Positions 26,410 to 34,340 of a stretch of 64,000 bases of DNA are shown one piece after another. The translations under genes were made by a program, and so were the position numbers. Below the pieces are notes generated by a model that was not told where the DNA came from, searched no databases, and worked only from the letters and a program-made list of their open reading frames with translations. Location: assembly GCF_000455365.1 (NCBI RefSeq), contig NZ_HG315685.1, positions 237,514 through 301,513 on the forward strand. Reading direction: 5' to 3'. The DNA comes from Halopiger djelfimassiliensis (GTDB lineage: Archaea > Halobacteriota > Halobacteria > Halobacteriales > Natrialbaceae). Positions within the stretch are counted from its first letter, which is position 1. Every line of letters begins with the position of its first letter.

Positions 26410-27456
26410 TCACTCCCACTCGATGTCCGATCCGCGGTCGGTCTCGCGCAGGATGAACGGGCCGATCGCGAGCGTCCACTTCGCGACGGTGACGATCCGG
26501 AGAATATACGAGAGGAAGATCGAAAACGGCGTCACGCCGACCGCAAAGCCGAGGCCGACGACCAGTAGTCCGTGATCGATTCCGGCCGTCGTCCCGGCCA
26601 CGTCGCCGGTCTCGAAGATCAGGATCATGTACGCCGCGACCGCCAGCGCGGGCAACGAGACGTACACCAGCGCCCGCGAGATGTTGATGATCTCCCACCG
26701 GAAGTACAGCGTCTTGAAGTGTTCGCGGGCGGGACCGAAGAACTCGAGATCGCCGAGCAAGTCGTCGAACGCCGCGAGCGTCTCCTCGGAGAGCGTTTCG
26801 GCGTGGCGGTTACGGACCCGGCGGCCGGTGTAGATCTTCCAGGAGTAGTTGTACTTCAGGGCCGAGGCCACCACGTCGAACGTACCGAACTGCTTTCCCT
26901 CGAGGTCGGGCGCGACGCGTTCCGCGTCCGCGATGACTGCGTCGGCGTACTCGCGGACGTCCTCGCGTACCGATTCGTCGAGGTCGGATTCGGCTTCGAG
27001 ACGGTCGAGCACCTCCCGGGCGTGGTCGCCGGTCGTTTCGACGAGTCCCCGCAGGAACGTGGAGGGCTCCGGCGGGCTGGTATCCCGTCCGACGGCGTCT
27101 TCGACGTCCCGTCGGAACGCCATCGCGTCGGTCATCCGTTCGCGCTGATCGCCGAGGGGGCCGAGTTCTTGCGAGAGCACCAGCTGGTTGAACGTCAGGA
27201 CGAGGCTGACGCCCATGATGATCCCGATGATGACCGGCGTAAACAGCGCAAAGACCGGATCGGGGTCGAACAGCTTCGCGATCGATCCGGGGCCGAACTG
27301 GCCGAGCGCGACGAGCAACGCGTACGCGGCCGCAATCATCGTACCAGCGACGAGTAACCGGTTTCCCGTTACCAGAAACCACACGACCGGCGCGCCGCCG
27401 CGGACGCGGTCCTCGATCGTGTTCGCGGTCTCGTCGTGCCCCCCTGATTCGCTCAT
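26410..27456 (-). CDS. four-TM membrane protein of unknown function (paralogue 2 of 4)
   Basis: 348 residues, same family. Landmarks: VTGNRLLVAGTMIAAAYALL, FNQLVLSQELGPLGDQRERM, QFGTFDVVASALKYNYSWKI, AREHFKTLYFRWEIINISRA and YILRIVTVAKWTLAIGPFI. It is closest to paralogue 4 (shared SPPEP, FGPAREHFKTLYF, LAxGPFILRE). It is the only one on the minus strand, and its stop (26410-26412) directly follows paralogue 1's stop. The start at 27456 (MSESGG) is preferred over a GTG/ATG extension to 27507. It diverges from paralogue 3 over about 130 bases. Confidence 0.8.
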   Translation of the reverse strand: MSESGGHDETANTIEDRVRGGAPVVWFLVTGNRLLVAGTMIAAAYALLVALGQFGPGSIAKLFDPDPVFALFTPVIIGIIMGVSLVLTFNQLVLSQELGPLGDQRERMTDAMAFRRDVEDAVGRDTSPPEPSTFLRGLVETTGDHAREVLDRLEAESDLDESVREDVREYADAVIADAERVAPDLEGKQFGTFDVVASALKYNYSWKIYTGRRVRNRHAETLSEETLAAFDDLLGDLEFFGPAREHFKTLYFRWEIINISRALVYVSLPALAVAAYMILIFETGDVAGTTAGIDHGLLVVGLGFAVGVTPFSIFLSYILRIVTVAKWTLAIGPFILRETDRGSDIEWE

Positions 27457-27587
27457 ACAGGACGTACCGACCAGCACTGTTCGTACAAATGTTGCCGTCG
27501 TTTGCACGCAGCAAACCGGCCACGGACCGACGTGTAGCGGCTGCGTACCGCGCGTACGTTTTTTGGCCCGTCCATCGAACGCGCAGT

Positions 27588-28604
27588 ATGAGCGCCGATC
27601 GGACGATCGACGAGGAGGTGAGCCGGAGCGACCTCGTTCACGAGCGCCTTCGGGAGTCGCCGCTCAAACGCTGGGTGTTGCTCGACGGGAACCGGTACGT
27701 CCTCTCCGCGTTGTTCGCGGGAATCGTCTTTCTCACGTGTGCCGGTATCGGCTTCGCCGGCTACGTCCCCGTCACCGATCCGGCAACTGCGACGACGCTC
27801 GTCTCATCGATCGTCGGCGGGACGCTGCCGTTTATCACGATCGTCCTCGCGATCAACCAGCTCGTCCTCGCACAGGAGCTCGGCTGGCCCGGCGATCTCG
27901 AGGAGCGATTCGAGTCGATGGCGTCGTTCCGACGGGAGGTCGAAACGCTGACGGGTGAGTCCGTCAGCCCGGCTGCGCCGGCCGATTTCCTTCAGCTCAT
28001 CGTCGAAACCACCGCAGAGCATGCGGAGACGCTGCGTCCGGTCGCGGACCGGGTCGACGATCCGGCGCTCGCCGCGCTACTCGAGGACTTCGTCGACGCG
28101 GTCACACAGGAGGGGGCGGTCGTCAGCGACTCGCTCGCGGATGCGGATTTCGGGACGTTCGAGACGCTGTCGGCGGTGCTCGGTCACTTCAACGGCGCAC
28201 ACCTCTACGCGGCCCGGACGATACGGACCGACCACGCCGACGAGCTACCCGCCGAGGCCGTCGAGACGCTCGAGTTCCTCGTGGAGGTGCTCGGCTACGT
28301 CGCGATCGCCCGCCAGACGTTCAAGACGCTGTACATGCAGTACGAACTCGCGTTTCTCTCGCAGTTGCTCCTCGTCGTCGGCTTTCCGACGTTGCTCGGC
28401 GGCGGGATCTTCCTGATGACCTACGGTTCGATCATCGAGGCCGTCGGCGATCCGACCGTGCTCGTTCTCGTCGTCAGCGCCGTCGTTACGTTCGTCTTCC
28501 TTCCGTTTATCGTGCTGCTTGTCTATACGTTCCGTATCGCGTCGATCGCGAGCCGGACGGCCGACTTCGGCCCGTTCGTCCCGCGTGTCGAGTTCGAGGA
28601 CTGA
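27588..28604 (+). CDS. four-TM membrane protein of unknown function (paralogue 3 of 4)
   Basis: 338 residues, same family: LLDGNRYVLSALFAGIVFL, AINQLVLAQELGWPGDLEER, SPAAPADFLQLIVE, FGTFETLSAVLGHFNGAHLY, ARQTFKTLYMQYELAFLSQL and a C-terminal TYTFRIASIASRTADFGPF. TM3 and TM4 carry more Gly and Val than in paralogue 4. ATG at 27588 with TTTTTT at 27559-27564 (about 27 bases upstream) as a likely promoter. Followed after 66 bases by paralogue 4, so possibly co-transcribed with it. Confidence 0.8.
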   Translation: MSADRTIDEEVSRSDLVHERLRESPLKRWVLLDGNRYVLSALFAGIVFLTCAGIGFAGYVPVTDPATATTLVSSIVGGTLPFITIVLAINQLVLAQELGWPGDLEERFESMASFRREVETLTGESVSPAAPADFLQLIVETTAEHAETLRPVADRVDDPALAALLEDFVDAVTQEGAVVSDSLADADFGTFETLSAVLGHFNGAHLYAARTIRTDHADELPAEAVETLEFLVEVLGYVAIARQTFKTLYMQYELAFLSQLLLVVGFPTLLGGGIFLMTYGSIIEAVGDPTVLVLVVSAVVTFVFLPFIVLLVYTFRIASIASRTADFGPFVPRVEFED

Positions 28605-28670
28605 TCGTCCCGAGCCGTCGATTCCCGGCCCACATCTTTTGTTTACCGACGTGGTCGTCCGTCACGGTCG

Positions 28671-29765
28671 ATGGGTGATTCGGATCACGGCTCGCTCGCG
28701 GACGCAACCACGAGCGGGAACGAGAGCGGGCGTTCGGACGCGAATGCAAGCGACGAATCGGACGAGGAATCCGGGCAAGACAGGCTCGGTGGCCTGCGGC
28801 TGTGGCTGTTGCTCCGGGTGAACCGCTGGGTCTTCGCCGGTGCGATTCTGGCGATCGTGTTCGTAGCCCTCGTGGCCATGAGCCGGGCCGAACTGACGCC
28901 GTTCCGACGGATCGTCGAGCAGCAGGACGGGATCGAGTTCCTCTTCTCGGCGTTTATCGGTGCGATCATCACGGGGACCTCGATCGTCGTCACGATCAAC
29001 CAACTGGTCCTCTCGCAGGAACTGGGTGCGGTCGGCAAACAGCGCGAGCGCATGCACGAATCGATGCAGTTCCGGCGGGACATCGAGGACACGATCGACG
29101 AGGACACGAGTCCCCCCGAACCCGCGGCGTTTCTCTACGAACTCGTCGACGGCGTCGAGAAGCGTGCGACCGAACTCGAGGCGACGATGGAAGACGAACG
29201 GGACGAGGAACTACAGGCGAAGATCAGCGATTACGTCGACGACGCCGTCGGCAACGCACGGACCGTCAAGGACGATCTCGAGGAATCCCAGTTCGGCAGC
29301 TTCGACGTGATCTGGAACGCGCTCAACTTCAACTACTCGCGGAAGATCTACGACGCGCGCAAGATCCGGGCCGATCACACGGAATCGCTCTCGGACGAGG
29401 CAAACGAGAAGATCGACCACGTGATCGAGACGCTCCAGTTTTTCGGTCCCGCCCGCGAGCACTTCAAGACGCTGTACTTCCAGTGGGAACTGATCAACCT
29501 CTCGCGGGCGCTGCTGTACATCGCGATTCCCGCCCTGACGGTCATGGCGATGATGATCATGTACGTCGACGGGACCGCCCTTCCCGGGACGACGGCCGGA
29601 GTTGACAACCTCGTCTGGCTGACTAGCGCCGGGTTCGTCGTCGGCATCGCCCCGTTCGTCGTCTTTACGGTGTATATCCTCCGGATCGCGACGGTCGCGA
29701 AACGAACCCTCGCGATGGGGCCGTTCATCTTACGGGAGTCCCAGCGGGATCAAGACCTCGGCTGA
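28671..29765 (+). CDS. four-TM membrane protein of unknown function (paralogue 4 of 4)
   Basis: 364 residues. A Ser/Asp/Glu-rich N-terminus (about 1-40) precedes LRVNRWVFAGAILAIVFVAL, then TINQLVLSQELGAVGKQRERM, DTSPPEPAAFLYELVD, a coiled soluble domain, QFGSFDVIWNALNFNYSRKI, AREHFKTLYFQWELINLSRA and YILRIATVAKRTLAMGPFI. It ends 4 bases before the convergent RIC gene stop. The conserved NQLVLSQE and EHFKTLYF motifs face the soluble side next to TM2 and TM3, which suggests a shared oligomer interface or regulatory surface; no enzyme motif is seen. Confidence 0.8.
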   Translation: MGDSDHGSLADATTSGNESGRSDANASDESDEESGQDRLGGLRLWLLLRVNRWVFAGAILAIVFVALVAMSRAELTPFRRIVEQQDGIEFLFSAFIGAIITGTSIVVTINQLVLSQELGAVGKQRERMHESMQFRRDIEDTIDEDTSPPEPAAFLYELVDGVEKRATELEATMEDERDEELQAKISDYVDDAVGNARTVKDDLEESQFGSFDVIWNALNFNYSRKIYDARKIRADHTESLSDEANEKIDHVIETLQFFGPAREHFKTLYFQWELINLSRALLYIAIPALTVMAMMIMYVDGTALPGTTAGVDNLVWLTSAGFVVGIAPFVVFTVYILRIATVAKRTLAMGPFILRESQRDQDLG

Positions 29766-29769
29766 GCGG

Positions 29770-30471
29770 TCAGTCCAGTTTCGATTCGGCCTTCGGGAAG
29801 AGGACGTTGTTCTCCCGGTGGACGTGCATGTGGGTGTTTCGCTCGAGCTCCGCCAGTCGGTCGAGCATGGAGCGGTAGCTGGTACAGGCGTCGTCCGGGA
29901 CTGCGTAGCCGTCGGTGAGTTCCTCGAGTCGTTCGAGGCGGGCCGCGGTTTCGTCGTGGTCGGCCTCGAGCTGGTCGATCTCCTCCCACAGCGTCTCCCG
30001 CTCCGCGACCGTAAGTTCGACTCCGGTGTCGAGTTTCTTGATGATCGGGAACGCGGTCTGTTCCTCGTCGTCGATGTGGGTCGACAGCTCCGCGGCGAGG
30101 TCGCGAAACTCCGTCTCGACCTTCCGCAACGAGGGATGTGCGTCCCCGTGGACGCGGGCGACCTTCTCGACGAGCGCCTCCAGTTCCGGCAACTCGGTTC
30201 GAAGATAGCGATGGTGCTCCCAGACGATGAGATTCGCCAACTGCGTCAGCGACTCCCACCCGCGTTCCCGCCCGTCGCCCTCCGATCGGGCGGCTTCCAG
30301 CCGATCGCACACGTCGGCGACCTCGAGTCCCGCGTCGGCACACGCGGTCGCCAACGAGACCGTCCCCCCACAGCAGTAATCGATATCGAGGGACTCGAAG
30401 ACGCGGGCGAAGTCGGGGTTGTCTTCGACGAGCTGTCCGAGCTGCCGTTCCGGATCGATCGTAGCGTTCAT
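29770..30471 (-). CDS. ric: di-iron iron-sulfur cluster repair protein (RIC/YtfE/ScdA family)
   Basis: 233 residues. N-terminal ScdA domain with DIDYCCGGTVSLATACADAG (CC pair about 33-34), then a hemerythrin-like four-helix bundle: VWEHHRYLR, HPSLRKVETEFRDLAAELS, HIDDEEQTAFPIIKKLD, ADHDETAARL and HMHVHRENNVLFPKAE. The His/Glu ligands of the non-haem di-iron site are present. Family members repair Fe-S clusters damaged by nitric oxide or oxidants. Transcribed alone. Confidence 0.93.
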   Translation of the reverse strand: MNATIDPERQLGQLVEDNPDFARVFESLDIDYCCGGTVSLATACADAGLEVADVCDRLEAARSEGDGRERGWESLTQLANLIVWEHHRYLRTELPELEALVEKVARVHGDAHPSLRKVETEFRDLAAELSTHIDDEEQTAFPIIKKLDTGVELTVAERETLWEEIDQLEADHDETAARLERLEELTDGYAVPDDACTSYRSMLDRLAELERNTHMHVHRENNVLFPKAESKLD

Positions 30472-30619
30472 GGATTCGTGGTCGGGTCAGGTCCGCCGAA
30501 ACGCGTCGATCGCGCCGGCGGATCACCAGTGAGACATCCCATCCCGTCCGATCGAGCCGTTACCACCGGACCGCAAAAACCGTCGTCCCGAACGTGATCG
30601 CAAACCGGCGATCGGCGGT

Positions 30620-30964
30620 CTACAGCGGTGCGCCTGCGAGGACGAGTTTCGCCCGCTCGTCGCCACGGTTGTGGATCTGCCGGCGCTCCTCGGGATCGAT
30701 CCGTACCGCGTCGTCGGTCTCGAGCGTGACGGTTTCGCCGGCGTCGGGCAGTTCGACCTCGACCGTTCCCGAGACGACGTAGTAAATCTCTTCCTGCCCG
30801 GTTCCGGTCTCGTCGTGTTCCTTTCCCTTCCCGTCGGGCTCGAGTTCGAGGATCGAGAACCCGAGGTGTTCGCTTCCGAGTTCCTCTTTCAGAAACCACA
30901 TGCCGCCCCACTTTTCGGGAACGACCGAGTCCGGATCGGTCTTGGCTGCGGTGTCGTAGCCCAT
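30620..30964 (-). CDS. cupin-domain protein
   Basis: 114 residues, single small beta-barrel. The two cupin motifs read EHDETGTGQEEIYYVVSGTVEVEL and DAVRIDPEERRQIHNRGDE; His and Glu metal ligands are present, although the usual HxH is weaker (KEHDET). Function unknown; such haloarchaeal cupins may bind a small ligand or act as sugar or quercetin-type cupins. The frame continues upstream but MGYDTAAK at 30964 is the family start. Confidence 0.8.
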   Translation of the reverse strand: MGYDTAAKTDPDSVVPEKWGGMWFLKEELGSEHLGFSILELEPDGKGKEHDETGTGQEEIYYVVSGTVEVELPDAGETVTLETDDAVRIDPEERRQIHNRGDERAKLVLAGAPL

Positions 30965-31102
30965 ACTCGAGCGTACGGGTGCGACGGACAAAGCAATAGT
31001 GAAACCGGAACTCGAGGTCCACGTTCGGAGGATCGCTCCGGCCTCGGTACAAATCCGACGACTGTTAGGGGTTCGGCACGTACCGCCGTCCGTGACCGTC
31101 GC

Positions 31103-31546
31103 GTGATCCTCGTCATCTGCGGTCCGCCGGGGGCGGGCAAGACGACCATCACGAATCGCGTGTGTCGGCGGCTCGAGGAGCGTGACACGGCGGTTCGGAT
31201 CCACCGCTCCGACGCCTTCTCGAGTCGGACCTACGAGCAGCTGTACGAGCGGGTCGTGGCCGATCCGGTGGCCGCCGTCACCATCGTTGACGGGACGTTC
31301 TATCGTCGCGAGTGGCAGGCCCGGTTTCGGACCCTCGACGACGTCCGGTTCGTCCACGTTACCGCGAGCCTGGAGACCTGTCTCGAACGCAACCGAACGC
31401 GTTCGGATCCGATCGACGAGCAGGGGGTCCACGTGATCCACCGGGAGTTCGACGAGCCCGAGGCGGCGCTTCGAATCGACACCGACGACTGTTCCGCGGC
31501 GACGGCGGCCGACCGGATCGTCGACGCCGTCACGGCGTGGATCTGA
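31103..31546 (+). CDS. small P-loop kinase-like protein (APS-kinase-like)
   Basis: 147 residues. P-loop CGPPGAGKTTITNRV (about 6-20), then HRSDAFSSRTYEQLYERVV and a Walker-B-like VDGTFYRREWQARF, plus VHVTASLETCLERNRTR, a lid typical of adenylylsulfate-kinase-like and tRNA-associated kinases. It may phosphorylate a small molecule or RNA; the substrate is unknown. It starts with a GTG at 31103 immediately before VILVICGPPG; the frame continues upstream without a better start. Divergent from the cupin gene. Confidence 0.75.
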   Translation: MILVICGPPGAGKTTITNRVCRRLEERDTAVRIHRSDAFSSRTYEQLYERVVADPVAAVTIVDGTFYRREWQARFRTLDDVRFVHVTASLETCLERNRTRSDPIDEQGVHVIHREFDEPEAALRIDTDDCSAATAADRIVDAVTAWI

Positions 31547-31675
31547 CTCGCGGCCGTGACGAACACAGCGGTCGTGGCAGGTCGGCTCGGTCCGATAGCG
31601 TTCCGCCGTCCGCTGGCCGGTCGGAACAGTCGGGGACACCGCCTCGGGATCGAATCGGAACCCTCGACCCGCGAT

Positions 31676-31683
31676 AATTTTAT
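31676..31683 (+). promoter_or_regulatory. TATA-like box before the secreted protein gene
   Basis: AATTTTAT is centred 30 bases before the ATG at 31710. The ATG at 31689 is too near for this promoter, so it argues for the shorter start. Confidence 0.5.
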
Positions 31684-31709
31684 GTCCTATGATAATGCAA
31701 CATACTGTG

Positions 31710-32282
31710 ATGCTCACGCACAACGTCCGTACGCTTCTGATCGCAGTTACGATCGGATCGCTAATCGTCCTCTCGGGCGTCGCTGCCGGCGTCGCCGACA
31801 GTCCAGCGGCCCCGACAACTGATGACGCCGTCGAGACGGTCGTGGAACCCGCTCCATCGTCGAACCACGACCGCGCCCCGTCCGCGGCCGAATCCAACCG
31901 CACGACGTACGACTCGCTGTCGGCCCTGCGAAACGCGACGAACCGCTCGGTTCCCTCGCCCGACGTGCCCGACGGATACAACTTCACGGTGGGACACCTC
32001 GTCGACGGCGACGATCATTACTCGATCATCCTCGAGTACGCGGCCGACGACGAGACGTTCACCGTCGCGAAACGCTTCGGCGTCGAGACGGACTACGACG
32101 ACAACGACAGGTTCGAAGCGGTCGAAGTCGGTGACCACACCGGGTACTACGCGGAGTTCGAGTACGGCGGGACCAGCACGTCACTCCTCAGCCTCGAGTG
32201 TGCGAACGCTACCTACAGCGTTTCCGGCGATCTCACGAAGGACGGCAGCATCGACGTCGCCGAGTCGCTCACCTGCGAGTGA
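31710..32282 (+). CDS. secreted haloarchaeal protein of unknown function
   Basis: 190 residues. Sec signal (RTLLIAVTIGSLIVLSGVAAG, about 6-26), a Ser/Pro-rich linker and a beta domain (about 80-190) with VPDGYNFTVGHLVDGDDHYS, FTVAKRFGVETDYDD, YYAEFEYGGTSTSLLSLEC and YSVSGDLTKDGSIDVAESLTC. The end pattern recalls DUF4367-type domains that follow lipoprotein-like regulators. No anchor. The start at 31710 is chosen from promoter spacing. Confidence 0.7.
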   Translation: MLTHNVRTLLIAVTIGSLIVLSGVAAGVADSPAAPTTDDAVETVVEPAPSSNHDRAPSAAESNRTTYDSLSALRNATNRSVPSPDVPDGYNFTVGHLVDGDDHYSIILEYAADDETFTVAKRFGVETDYDDNDRFEAVEVGDHTGYYAEFEYGGTSTSLLSLECANATYSVSGDLTKDGSIDVAESLTCE

Positions 32283-32303
32283 CCGGTCGACTTGCCGGCT
32301 GAG

Positions 32304-33209
32304 CTAGCGTTGCAGGCGCTCGCGCACCGGAAACTCGTCCGGCCGCCGCTCCGGGGTCAGCGTCTCGGGAAGGACGTCCCATCCGAGCGCGTCCTCTCCG
32401 GGCCGGGCGTCGGTTTCGAAGCCGGGTTCGTCCGGCGGCCGCTGGTCACGGGACGCCGCCGGCGGTGCGTCGTGGGCGTAGACGCTGTCCGGATGTTCGA
32501 CCGTCCAGACGTGCATCATACAGGGTGTCCGACACGGATACTCGAGGTCGCCCTCCTCGAACTCGCGCTCGTAGACCTGTCGGTAGTACCACCACGCGAA
32601 CCGACTGGGGAGTCCGGCGTGGTAGTGCCACGGCGCACACCGATCCGGGTGATCGTCGGGGCGGGGCTCCCGTTGGCGATCGGATCGGGTTCGCTCGTCG
32701 TAGACGGCGGGCGGCTCGACCGGCTCCCCTTGCCGGGTCGCGACGAACATGACGCCGATCGACCGCCAGGAGTCGTCGTCGACCAGTACCGCTTCCGGGC
32801 GTTCGGGGTCCAGCACCGCGTCGTCGCCGATGTGGTCCGGGTGCAGCCAGTGGGACCAGCCGTCCTCCTCGGTCACGTCGAACGAATCGAAGTACGGTTT
32901 GAACCCCGCGTCGATCAGCGTGCCGACGTTCGGATAGTCGGTCTCGAGCACCTCCTGTACCGCGGCCCGGAGTTCGACCGTGGCCGGGTGGTCGTCGGCG
33001 CAGCCTTCCGAGCTCGTTCCCGCACAGTGGCCCATGCTCGGCCGTAGCGTCGCCTCCGGACAGCCCGGCGGAGACCCAACGTCGGCTCGGTCCGCCCTTC
33101 CGGTCGCCCCCACGTTCCCTACGGCCGGTACGGCGAGTGCACTCCCCGACGTGCGCAGGAGCGTTCGACGCGAGACCCCGTCGTTTCCGATCCTGTCACT
33201 GTCTGTCAT
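32304..33209 (-). CDS. Tat-exported haloarchaeal hypothetical protein
   Basis: 301 residues. Tat signal SRRTLLRTSGSALAVPAVG at about 13-31. The mature part is rich in Asp, His and aromatic residues with Cys pairs (PGCPEATL, SSEGC, YPCRTPCMMHVW), WSHWLHPDHIGDD, APWHYHAGLPSRFAWWYYRQ and HVWTVEHPDSVYAHDAPPA. Its His/Cys content suggests metal binding or disulfides, but I know no named domain. ATG at 33209 (MTDSDR) rather than the upstream ATG at 33224. The stop is 22 bases from the convergent secreted gene's stop. Confidence 0.7.
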   Translation of the reverse strand: MTDSDRIGNDGVSRRTLLRTSGSALAVPAVGNVGATGRADRADVGSPPGCPEATLRPSMGHCAGTSSEGCADDHPATVELRAAVQEVLETDYPNVGTLIDAGFKPYFDSFDVTEEDGWSHWLHPDHIGDDAVLDPERPEAVLVDDDSWRSIGVMFVATRQGEPVEPPAVYDERTRSDRQREPRPDDHPDRCAPWHYHAGLPSRFAWWYYRQVYEREFEEGDLEYPCRTPCMMHVWTVEHPDSVYAHDAPPAASRDQRPPDEPGFETDARPGEDALGWDVLPETLTPERRPDEFPVRERLQR

Positions 33210-33299
33210 ATCAACAGGGCACACACCACCGACCGTTGTAAATCGTTTTGGCGGTCGGCGTGACTGTGTGGTCGACGGAAAAGCGAGTCCGGCCGTCGG

Positions 33300-34340
33300 T
33301 CACTTAAGCGTCGCACCGGTTCCCGGCCGCTCGAGGGCCGCGAGCGCGATCCGGCCGTCGGGCATCGGGACGCCGTCGTAGGGGTCGTCGGCGAGCAACA
33401 GCGAGCCGTCGAGGTCGGCGTAGTCGAGCAGCGGCGCGAGGTGACAGGCCGCAGCGATCGAGGCGTTGGACTCGTTCATACAGCCACACATCACCTCGAG
33501 TCCGTGGGCGCGGGCGGCGTGGATCATCCGGACCGCCTCCCGCAGCCCGCCGCATTTCATGAGCTTGATGTTGGCGATGTCACACCGGTCCGCGATCCGC
33601 GGAACGTCCGCGAGCGTGATACACGATTCGTCGGCCGCGATCGGTAGCGGTGATCGCTCGTAGACGAACCGCAATCCGTCGGGATCGTCCGCTGGGACCG
33701 GCTGTTCGACGAACGCGAGGTCGTACTCGGCGAGACGCTCGATCTTCGAAACGGCTTCCCGGGGCGTCCAGGCCTCGTTGGCGTCGACGAACAGCCGAAC
33801 GTCGGGCGCGACCGAGCGGATCGTCTCGACGATTTCGACGTCGCGACCGGTGCCGAGTTTGACTTTCAGCGTCCCGTAGCCGCGTTCGAGGGCCGTTTCC
33901 GTCTTCTCGCGCATCACCGCCGTCTCGTCGAGACCGATCGTGTAGGAGGTCTCCGTCGTCTCCGCGGGGTCGAGTCCCCAGTACCGATAGAGGGGTACCT
34001 CGAGCCGTTTGGCGACGAGGTCGTGCAACGCGATGCTCACCGCGGTCCGTGCGGCCGGGTTCCGTTCGACGGTCTCGCGAAGCCGTCGCTCGATCCGGGC
34101 GAGCTGGTGGGGATCGCCAACGTCCTCGACGACGGCGAGCAGATCCGGCATGACCGCCTCGACCGTCGCCGCGGTTTCGCCGTAGTGAGACGACGGCCCG
34201 GCGGCACCGATCCCGACGTTCCCCTCGCCGTCCTCGACGCGGACGGTCACGACCTCGGTCTCGGTCGTCGTTCCGCGGGAGATCGTGAACGGATACTCGA
34301 GCGGAAGCGATCGCCGCTGAAACGTCGTCTCGATCGTCAT
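33300..34340 (-). CDS. dgcA: N-acetyl-D-glutamate racemase (DgcA; dipeptide-epimerase-like, enolase superfamily)
   Basis: 346 residues, enolase superfamily muconate-lactonizing-type. Seen: PLEYPFTISRGTTTETEV at the N-terminus, YGTLKVKLG with the general-base Lys pair, LFVDANEAW, FVEQPVPADD, IAADESC metal ligands and NIKLMKCGGL with the second catalytic Lys. The closest classic family is L-Ala-D/L-Glu epimerase. Its 4-base ATGA overlap with a DUF1611 gene matches the DgcN-DgcA pair described for D-glutamate catabolism in marine proteobacteria and halophilic archaea, in which DgcA racemises N-acetyl-D-Glu. The call rests on this pairing. Confidence 0.8.
   Translation of the reverse strand: MTIETTFQRRSLPLEYPFTISRGTTTETEVVTVRVEDGEGNVGIGAAGPSSHYGETAATVEAVMPDLLAVVEDVGDPHQLARIERRLRETVERNPAARTAVSIALHDLVAKRLEVPLYRYWGLDPAETTETSYTIGLDETAVMREKTETALERGYGTLKVKLGTGRDVEIVETIRSVAPDVRLFVDANEAWTPREAVSKIERLAEYDLAFVEQPVPADDPDGLRFVYERSPLPIAADESCITLADVPRIADRCDIANIKLMKCGGLREAVRMIHAARAHGLEVMCGCMNESNASIAAACHLAPLLDYADLDGSLLLADDPYDGVPMPDGRIALAALERPGTGATLK

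Noticed and set aside
33300-34340. Plain L-Ala-D/L-Glu dipeptide epimerase
   Set aside because: Not excluded by motifs, but the 4-base overlap with a DUF1611 gene fits the described DgcA role better.
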